Source: Caulobacteraceae bacterium (GTDB taxonomy: Bacteria > Pseudomonadota > Alphaproteobacteria > Caulobacterales > Caulobacteraceae). From it: a DNA stretch of 38,947 nt. The notes beneath the pieces are model-generated. The model was not told the origin of the DNA, searched no databases, and saw nothing but the letters and a program-made list of their open reading frames with translations. Location of the stretch: the NCBI GenBank assembly GCA_947452365.1, contig CANGCO010000016.1, forward strand, positions 1 through 38,947. The letters are read 5' to 3'. The translations under genes were made by a program, and so were the position numbers. Positions 33,010 to 38,947 of this stretch are shown piece after piece. How positions within the stretch are numbered: position 1 is the stretch's first letter; each line of letters begins with the position of its first letter.

Positions 33010-36000
33010 ATGACCAGCCCAGTTTTCCATGATCCGTCTGGTCGCCGTGCTCGCAGGGCCGGGGCAGCGGTTGCGATTGTCCTGTCTGTATTTGTCGCCA
33101 TTGTTGCGGCATTCTTCATGACCCTGGCCACTGCGCCCAGACTGCCGACGGTCAAGCTGCAAGACCCCCGGGTCCTGTCAGCCCTGCATGTCGAAAACAT
33201 CAAGCATTTGAAAAAAGCGCCGGGCTGGACGCGGGTGCCTCGCCCACACAAGGCGCCTCACGGCGTCGCGGCAGGGCCCTTGAGCATAGGGTTTTATGTC
33301 AGCTGGGACGAGCTTTCGCGCCATTCCTTGCGCGATCATGTCCAGCAGCTGGATGTAGTTGCGCCGCAATGGATAACCTTGGCCGATGCCAATGGCGGCT
33401 TGACCATAACCGATGATCCCCAAGCCTCTGCCATTATCGCCGCAGCCCCGCGCCCTCCCTCGGTCCTGCCGGTCGTGTTTAATGCCAAAAACATGATGTT
33501 TGATGGGGCGATGGCGGACAAGGTCTTGCTCAACCCCACCGCGCGCAAGGTCATGATTGATCGGCTGGTCGATCTGGCAAGGTCCAAGGGCTATGGCGGC
33601 TTTGTTTTCGATCTGGAAAACATGTCCCCGGCTGGCCTTAAGGCCTATCCTAGCTTTATTGCGGAGGCCAACCGCGCCTTAAATCCGCTGGGTCGCGAGG
33701 TCTGGGTGACGGCGCCCATGGATGACGAGGCCTGGCCGCTTTTGGCCCTGCAAAAGGCGTCCGACACCTTGATGCTGATGGCCTATGACGAGCATTGGCT
33801 GACCGGCGATCCTGGTCCCGCTGCCGGTCAGGACTGGTATCAGAGCCATTTGTCCGAGGCCTTCAAGGTGCTTGACCCGAAAAAGGTCATCATGATCCTC
33901 GGTGGTTATGGCTATGACTGGACCTTGAATTCCAAAACCGGCAAGGCCCGGGCCGATGTCCTGACCTTTCACGAGGCCACGGTTCTGGCCAAGGATTCTG
34001 GTGCAGCCGTGCGCATGGACCGGGCCTCGCTTAATCCGGGCTTTGGCTATGCCGATGAGCATGGCGAAAGCCATGCGGTTTGGTTTTTAGACGCCCCGAC
34101 CTTTTTTAACCAGATGAAGGTGGCTGATCCTTGGCGGCCGAGGGGCTATGGCGTCTGGCGGCTTGGCTCTGAGGACCCAGGCATATGGTCCCTTTTGGGC
34201 AAGACCTATGGCGGCCCCAATGCAGCCGGTCTGGCGACCATGGGCCCTGGCGAGGGTGTTGATTTTGATGGTACCGGCGAGGTCTTGCATGTCTCAGCAA
34301 CGCCTAGGCCGGGCAAGCGTAATATGGTGATCGATTCGGCGAGCGGCCTGATCACTGATCAGACCTATGAGGTCCTACCAACCTCATATGAGATCCAGCG
34401 TTATGGCGCCCATCCGGGCCTTGTCGCCCTAACCTTTGACGATGGCCCCGACTCGCGCTGGACTCCCCAGATCCTTAAAATTCTTAAGCAGAAAAACGCC
34501 AAGGCGACCTTTTTTGTGATCGGTGAAAACATGCAGACCTGGCCGGGTCTGGTGGAAAAGGAACTGGCCCAGGGGCATATGGTGGGTAGCCATACCTATA
34601 CCCATCCTAATATTGGTGAGACCTCAGATACCCAGACCACGATTGAACTTAGCGCCACCCAACGCCTGTTCGAGACCATTACTGGCAAGTCCTTGCGCCT
34701 GTTTCGTCCGCCCTATTTTGGCGATGCCGAGCCCTCGACACCCAAGGAAGTCGCCCCGATCTTGGCGGCGCAAAAACAGGGCTATTTGATCGCGGGCCTG
34801 CGCATTGACCCTGATGACTGGCAAAAGCCAGATGCCAAGCTGATTGTCGAGCGCGCGCTCAACCGGCTGGCGGACAAAAATCCTGAGACCGGTGGTCAGG
34901 TGATCTTGCTGCACGATTCCGGCGGTAATCGCGAGCGCACGGTCGAGGCCCTGCCCAATCTGATCGATGCCTTGCGCGCCCACGGTTATCGTTTGGTGAC
35001 TGTGGCGGAGCTGGCCGGATTAACCGCGGATCAGGCCTTGCCGCCAACCTCGCGCGACAGTGTCAGCCTCATGCTGGACCGGCTCGGCTTTGGCGCGTTT
35101 CGGATCATTAATGCGTTTTTGCGGATCTTGTTTATTACCGCCATCGCACTGGGGCTGGCGCGGCTGGTGTTTTTGACCAGCCTGTCGATCGTGCACCGTA
35201 TGACGGCCCCTAGCCGCACGCCGCCCGAACTTGACCCCGCGACCGGAGCCCTGGTCAGTGTGCTGATCCCTTGTTTTAACGAGGAAAAGGTCATTGCCGC
35301 CTCTGTGCGTCAGATTCTCGCCTCAAACTGGCCCAATCTTGAAATCATTGTGCTGGATGATGGTTCGACCGATGGCACCTCAGCGGCGGTTGAAGCCGCC
35401 TTTGCGGGCCACCCCAAGGTCAGGTTGGTTAGGTTCGAAAACGGCGGCAAGGCCCGGGCGCTTAATCGCGGTCTGGATCTGGCCCATGGCGAGATTATTG
35501 TTGCCCTTGATGCCGATACCCTGTTTGGCCAAGAAACCCTGGGGCGTTTAGCGCGCTGGTTCAGCGACCCCTTGATCGGCGCAGTGGCGGGTAATGCCCT
35601 GGTTGGTAACCGGCTGAACCTGATCACACGCTGGCAGGCCTTGGAATATGTTACGGCGCAGAATCTCGAACGCCGGGCCTTGGCAGCCTTGGGTGCCGTG
35701 ACCGTGGTGCCGGGCGCTGTCGGCGCCTGGCGCAAATCGGCGCTTCTGGCGCTTGGCGGCTATCCGCCCGATACGCTGGCCGAAGATCAGGACCTGACCA
35801 TTGCGGTGCAAAGGGCGGGCTGGGAAGTGGCCTTTGATCCCGATGCCCGGGCCTATACCGAGGCCCCCGACACGGTGTCTGGTCTGCTCAAACAGCGCTT
35901 TCGCTGGTCATTTGGCACATTGCAGTGCCTCTGGAAGCACCGCAGCGCGCTTTTCAACCGCAAACAGCCTGTTCTGGGCTTTATCGCCCTGCCGCAAATC

Positions 36001-36375
36001 TGGATGTTCCAGATTGTGCTGGCCATGGCCGCGCCCCTCGTGGATCTGGCCGTGGTCTGGGGCCTGGTCAGCGGGGCATTGGGCCATATGGCCCATCCGC
36101 TGGAATGGTCGGGCGATGAGACCCGCGACATCCTCTTATACTGGGGCGTCTTTGTGCTGATTGACCTTTTGGCTGGGGTCTTGGGCATGGCCATGGAGAA
36201 GGAGGCGCCCTGGCGAGACCTGCCATGGCTGCCTTTGCAAAGGTTTGGCTATCGCCAACTCATGTATTCGGTGGTGGTGCGCGCTGTTGTCACAGCCGTG
36301 CGCGGGCCACGCGTGGGTTGGGGCAAGTTGGAGCGTCGGGCAACGGCGGCCCTTGGCGCGGGCTCTGGCGGTTGA
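33010..36375 (+). CDS. Trimodular GH18-like / NodB deacetylase / GT2 synthase membrane protein
   Basis: 1121 residues, ATG at 33010. Residues 18-40 are a membrane anchor. About 90-400 resemble a GH18 fold: LSIGFYVSWD, then GGFVFDLENMSP with candidate catalytic E203 and LMAYDEHW (258-263). About 470-670 are a NodB-type deacetylase with LTFDDGPDSRW (474-484), the metal His pair in SHTYTHPN (527-534), RPPYFGDAE (567-574) and LLHDSGGN (633-640). Hydrophobic 697-725 crosses the membrane, then a GT2 domain with VLIPCFNEEK, DDGSTDGT (783-790), DAD (834-836), EDQDL (925-929) and QRFRW (962-966), the QxxRW mark of processive synthases, then further membrane helices. This points to one protein polymerising, deacetylating and trimming an aminoglycan such as a GlcNAc polymer (inference). 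Confidence 0.85.
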   Translation: MTSPVFHDPSGRRARRAGAAVAIVLSVFVAIVAAFFMTLATAPRLPTVKLQDPRVLSALHVENIKHLKKAPGWTRVPRPHKAPHGVAAGPLSIGFYVSWDELSRHSLRDHVQQLDVVAPQWITLADANGGLTITDDPQASAIIAAAPRPPSVLPVVFNAKNMMFDGAMADKVLLNPTARKVMIDRLVDLARSKGYGGFVFDLENMSPAGLKAYPSFIAEANRALNPLGREVWVTAPMDDEAWPLLALQKASDTLMLMAYDEHWLTGDPGPAAGQDWYQSHLSEAFKVLDPKKVIMILGGYGYDWTLNSKTGKARADVLTFHEATVLAKDSGAAVRMDRASLNPGFGYADEHGESHAVWFLDAPTFFNQMKVADPWRPRGYGVWRLGSEDPGIWSLLGKTYGGPNAAGLATMGPGEGVDFDGTGEVLHVSATPRPGKRNMVIDSASGLITDQTYEVLPTSYEIQRYGAHPGLVALTFDDGPDSRWTPQILKILKQKNAKATFFVIGENMQTWPGLVEKELAQGHMVGSHTYTHPNIGETSDTQTTIELSATQRLFETITGKSLRLFRPPYFGDAEPSTPKEVAPILAAQKQGYLIAGLRIDPDDWQKPDAKLIVERALNRLADKNPETGGQVILLHDSGGNRERTVEALPNLIDALRAHGYRLVTVAELAGLTADQALPPTSRDSVSLMLDRLGFGAFRIINAFLRILFITAIALGLARLVFLTSLSIVHRMTAPSRTPPELDPATGALVSVLIPCFNEEKVIAASVRQILASNWPNLEIIVLDDGSTDGTSAAVEAAFAGHPKVRLVRFENGGKARALNRGLDLAHGEIIVALDADTLFGQETLGRLARWFSDPLIGAVAGNALVGNRLNLITRWQALEYVTAQNLERRALAALGAVTVVPGAVGAWRKSALLALGGYPPDTLAEDQDLTIAVQRAGWEVAFDPDARAYTEAPDTVSGLLKQRFRWSFGTLQCLWKHRSALFNRKQPVLGFIALPQIWMFQIVLAMAAPLVDLAVVWGLVSGALGHMAHPLEWSGDETRDILLYWGVFVLIDLLAGVLGMAMEKEAPWRDLPWLPLQRFGYRQLMYSVVVRAVVTAVRGPRVGWGKLERRATAALGAGSGG

Positions 36376-36426
36376 TTGTCCTGAATTCGCTGGGTTTGCC
36401 AGCAGGTCATTCTTAGACACAAGGTT

Positions 36427-36436
36427 TGGTTAACCA
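36427..36436. other. 10-bp perfect palindrome upstream of sucC
   Basis: TGGTTAACCA at 36427-36436, alone in the 279-bp spacer between the GT2 gene and sucC. TTAACCA resembles half-sites described for CtrA in some alphaproteobacteria, but a single short palindrome proves little. Confidence 0.25.
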
Positions 36437-36551
36437 GAATGTTTCGTCACAGGTCGGCCATGCAAATGCCAATTCCTTGCCCTGAGCGGTCCATGCCTTT
36501 TTGCGAAGGGACAAAATTGCCGGGTCATGACATTTTCCCCGCCCTGTTTGG

Positions 36552-36580
36552 TTGCGCAAGCCTGCGGTGGTCTCTATAAC
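36552..36580 (+). promoter_or_regulatory. sucC: Candidate sigma70 promoter of the sucC operon
   Basis: TTGCGC (36552-36557), 17-base spacer, TATAAC (36575-36580), about 75 bases before the sucC ATG. The preceding spacer holds no gene. No mdh gene lies directly upstream, unlike many alphaproteobacteria, so sucC likely has its own promoter here. Confidence 0.5.
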
Positions 36581-36654
36581 CTGCCCGCACTAGCCTTTCA
36601 TCGGTCGCCTCGGCGGCTGTATTTTCCGCGAATTTCTAACCGCGACCGGACCTC

Positions 36655-37824
36655 ATGAACATTCACGAGCATCAAGCCAAGGCCGTCCTCAAAGCGTTCG
36701 GCGTTCCCGTTCCCCGCGGCATTGCCGCCTATACAGTCGATGAGGCGGTCAAGGCTGCTGAAGAGCTCGGCGGCCCGGTCTGGGTGGTCAAGGCCCAGAT
36801 CCATGCTGGCGGCCGCGGCAAGGGCGGCGGCGTCAAGGTGGTCAAGTCGGTTGAGGCTGTGCGCGAAGAAGCCGCCCGCATGCTCGGCATGACCCTGGTC
36901 ACCCATCAGACCGGTCCCGCTGGCCGCCTTGTGCGCCGGCTCTATATCGAAGAGGGCGCGGCCATTGCCCGCGAACTTTACCTGTCCTTGCTGGTTGATC
37001 GCGAGACCTCGCGCGTCGCCGTGGTCGCCTCGACCGAGGGCGGCATGGATATTGAAGAGGTTGCGGCCCATACGCCGGAAAAAATCATCACCTTCTCAAT
37101 CGACCCAGCCACGGGCGTGTTCCCGCATCATGGCCGCAGCCTAGCCAAGGCCCTGAATCTGGACGGCGCCTGCGCCAAGCAGGTCCAGACCCTTTTGCCA
37201 GCGCTCTATAAGGCCTTTGTCGAAAAAGACATGGCCATGCTCGAGATCAATCCCCTGATCGTCACCGGCGATGACCAGCTTCGGGTCCTCGATGCCAAGA
37301 TCGCGTTCGACTCTAATGCGCTTTATCGTCAGCCCGACATGCTTGCGCTTCGCGACCTGACCGAGGAAGACGAAAAAGAGATCGAGGCCTCCAAGCACGA
37401 CCTATCCTATATTACCCTTGATGGTGAAATTGGCTGTATGGTCAATGGCGCGGGTCTGGCCATGGCGACCATGGACATTATCAAGCTCTATGGGGCAGAG
37501 CCTGCCAACTTCCTCGATGTTGGCGGGGGTGCTTCCAAGGAAAAGGTCACGGCGGCGTTTAAGATCATTACCTCTGACCCAGCGGTCAAAGGCATTTTGA
37601 TCAATATTTTTGGCGGCATCATGCGCTGCGACATCATTGCCGAGGGCGTGGTGGCGGCAGTCAAGGAGGTCGGCCTTAAGGTGCCCTTGGTGGTCCGGCT
37701 TGAGGGCACGAATGTCGCGCTTGGCAAGCAGATCATCAATGATAGCGGTCTGAATGTGATCGCGGCCAATGACCTGTCCGATGCCGCTGACAAGATCGTC
37801 AAGGCGGTTCGGGCCCTAAGCTAA
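36655..37824 (+). CDS. sucC: Succinate-CoA ligase, beta subunit
   Basis: 389 residues, ATG at 36655. The ATP-grasp N-terminus is complete: [21 protein letters not shown]46 in [19 protein letters not shown] (glycine-rich loop about 52-59), the metal-binding [21 protein letters not shown] region (marker LEINPLI), and the C-terminal CoA-ligase part with [12 protein letters not shown] and [19 protein letters not shown] (marker [10 protein letters not shown]). Together with SucD it converts succinyl-CoA to succinate with substrate-level ATP or GTP formation in the TCA cycle. sucD starts 66 bases after the stop and sucA follows, so this is one operon. Confidence 0.97.
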   Translation: MNIHEHQAKAVLKAFGVPVPRGIAAYTVDEAVKAAEELGGPVWVVKAQIHAGGRGKGGGVKVVKSVEAVREEAARMLGMTLVTHQTGPAGRLVRRLYIEEGAAIARELYLSLLVDRETSRVAVVASTEGGMDIEEVAAHTPEKIITFSIDPATGVFPHHGRSLAKALNLDGACAKQVQTLLPALYKAFVEKDMAMLEINPLIVTGDDQLRVLDAKIAFDSNALYRQPDMLALRDLTEEDEKEIEASKHDLSYITLDGEIGCMVNGAGLAMATMDIIKLYGAEPANFLDVGGGASKEKVTAAFKIITSDPAVKGILINIFGGIMRCDIIAEGVVAAVKEVGLKVPLVVRLEGTNVALGKQIINDSGLNVIAANDLSDAADKIVKAVRALS

Positions 37825-37890
37825 GCCGGGAATTGAGCTGGGCCCGATAGGGCCTGCGATTGAAATTCGAGAAAGCCAAAAGCAGCGCGC

Positions 37891-38769
37891 ATGTCCATCC
37901 TGATCGACAAGAACACCAAGGTCATTTGCCAGGGGATCACCGGATCTCAGGGCACCTTCCATACCGAACAGGCCATTGCCTATGGCACCCAAATGGTCGG
38001 CGGTGTCACCCCCGGCAAGGGCGGCCTGACCCATGTCGGCCTGCCTGTGTTCGACACGGTCGCCGAGGCGCGTGAGCGGACCGGCGCCGATGCCACGGCC
38101 ATCTATGTGCCGCCGCCCTTTGCGGCCGATTCTATCCTTGAAGCGATCGCGGCGGAAATTCCGCTGATCATCTGCATTACCGAGGGCATTCCCGTGGCCG
38201 ATATGGTCAAGGTGCGCCGCGCGCTGGATGCTTCAAAGTCGCGCCTGATCGGCCCCAACTGCCCCGGCGTCTTGACGCCTGGCCAGTGCAAGATCGGCAT
38301 TATGCCCGGCGGCATTTTTTCAAAGGGTTCGGTGGGCGTGGTCTCGCGTTCGGGAACCCTGACCTATGAGGCCGTGTTCCAGACCACCCAGGTTGGCCTT
38401 GGCCAGACGACGGCCGTGGGCATTGGTGGCGACCCGGTCAAGGGTACCGAATTCATCGATATCCTGGAAATGTTCTTGGCGGATGATGAGACCAAGTCCA
38501 TCATTATGATTGGTGAAATTGGCGGCTCGGCCGAAGAAGATGCGGCTGACTTTATTAAACATTCCAAGATAAAGAAGCCCATGGTCGGGTTCATCGCCGG
38601 CCGCACGGCCCCTCCGGGGCGGCGCATGGGTCATGCGGGCGCGATCATTTCCGGCGGCAAGGGCGGCGCGGAAGATAAGATTGCGGCCATGGAGGCAGCG
38701 GGCATCCGCGTGTCGCCATCTCCCGCAGCCCTTGGCCAGACCCTGGTCGAGGTTCTGAAGGGCCTTTAA
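37891..38769 (+). CDS. sucD: Succinate-CoA ligase, alpha subunit
   Basis: 292 residues, ATG at 37891. N-terminal CoA-binding Rossmann domain [21 protein letters not shown] (marker CQGITGSQG, 13-21), then [32 protein letters not shown] (121-140), the [14 protein letters not shown] segment, and the phosphohistidine loop with H248 in [15 protein letters not shown]. The Gly-rich SRSGTLTYE stretch fits the partner interface. It carries the phospho-His intermediate and binds CoA. The intercistronic region to sucA (66 bases) contains GCGATCCGCA (38785-38794) pairing imperfectly with TGCGTGGATCGC (38809-38820), a possible processing hairpin. Confidence 0.97.
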   Translation: MSILIDKNTKVICQGITGSQGTFHTEQAIAYGTQMVGGVTPGKGGLTHVGLPVFDTVAEARERTGADATAIYVPPPFAADSILEAIAAEIPLIICITEGIPVADMVKVRRALDASKSRLIGPNCPGVLTPGQCKIGIMPGGIFSKGSVGVVSRSGTLTYEAVFQTTQVGLGQTTAVGIGGDPVKGTEFIDILEMFLADDETKSIIMIGEIGGSAEEDAADFIKHSKIKKPMVGFIAGRTAPPGRRMGHAGAIISGGKGGAEDKIAAMEAAGIRVSPSPAALGQTLVEVLKGL

Positions 38770-38835
38770 GGCTGAGACGAAAGGCGCGATCCGCACTGGC
38801 TGATGTCCTGCGTGGATCGCCTAGGGACGAAGACC

Positions 38836-38947
38836 ATGGCGGACGATTCCGGGCGGCTCAATCAGGTTCTTGAGCAAACCTCCTTTCTCTACGGCGGCAA
38901 TGGGGCCTTCGTTGAGGCCTTGTATGCCCAGTGGGCCAAGGACCCGG
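38836..38947 (+). CDS. sucA: 2-oxoglutarate dehydrogenase E1 component (N-terminal part only)
   Basis: ATG at 38836; the window ends after 37 codons. MADDSGRLNQVLEQTSFLYGGN and AFVEALYAQWAKDP are the conserved N-terminus of SucA/OdhA, which docks to the E2 core (written here in two pieces: TSFLYGGN and YAQWAKDP are the diagnostic parts). It decarboxylates 2-oxoglutarate with thiamine diphosphate; the product feeds SucCD. Sits 66 bases after sucD in the same operon. Confidence 0.93.
   Translation, partial: MADDSGRLNQVLEQTSFLYGGNGAFVEALYAQWAKDP

Noticed and set aside
36376-36654. Possible mdh gene before sucC
   Set aside because: The 279-bp spacer is too short and has no coding signal; the preceding gene is the GT2 fusion.

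Overview
The window looks like chromosomal core DNA of a free-living alphaproteobacterium, GC about 60% over most of its length. Evidence for this: an rpsU-type S21 with a basic tail, ftsY next to a YciB/IspZ-type gene, a ribulose-phosphate epimerase / heparinase-like / purH neighbourhood, a 1600-residue-class NAD-glutamate dehydrogenase, and a sucC-sucD-sucA run. Caulobacterales or a relative is my best guess, by inference from gene order. There is no integrase, transposase, CRISPR array or phage module.

Layout. 1-4.6 kb: end of rpsU with a terminator, then a minus-strand block (alpha/beta hydrolase, MarR-type regulator with a lysine-rich tail, YciB/IspZ, ftsY, Rieske oxygenase). 4.7-10.2 kb: a glycan-modification block with a DegT-family aminotransferase, a two-domain SAM methyltransferase and a hexapeptide-repeat acyltransferase on plus. 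Facing them on minus is a TPR/GT41 (SPINDLY-like O-GlcNAc transferase) gene that is AT-rich in its TPR half and interrupted by one in-frame amber codon. 10.3-12.6 kb: M20 peptidase, YggU and YggT. 12.6-16.8 kb: tRNA-Ala(CGC) with a clear promoter, a TRIC-family channel, a nitroreductase, and the carboxynorspermidine-type dehydrogenase/decarboxylase pair for polyamine synthesis. 16.8-21.1 kb: a penicillin-acylase-family Ntn hydrolase, a 58-residue basic protein, DUF983, a small secreted FliL-like protein, pterin dehydratase and a HAD hydrolase.

21.2-27.2 kb: a plus-strand run of rpe, a heparinase II/III-like gene, a membrane CapD/WbpM-type nucleotide-sugar dehydratase and purH. 27.2-32.1 kb: the NAD-GDH on minus, starting at TTG. 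32.1-32.4 kb: a 308-bp divergent spacer with two strong hairpins. 32.4-36.4 kb: a DUF2306 membrane protein and a 1121-residue protein joining a GH18-like domain, a NodB deacetylase domain and a processive GT2 synthase. 36.6 kb to the end: sucC, sucD and the first 37 codons of sucA, behind a sigma70-like promoter.

Themes: surface glycan synthesis appears in three separate places (4.7-10 kb, 21.9-25.5 kb, 33-36.4 kb), beside central nitrogen and carbon metabolism (GDH, SucCD/SucA, PurH) and polyamine synthesis. I found no obviously new defence or mobile system. The items most worth a second look are the amber-split, AT-rich GT41 gene, the GH18-NodB-GT2 fusion, the methyltransferase with an extra N-terminal domain, and the structured 32.2-32.3 kb spacer.
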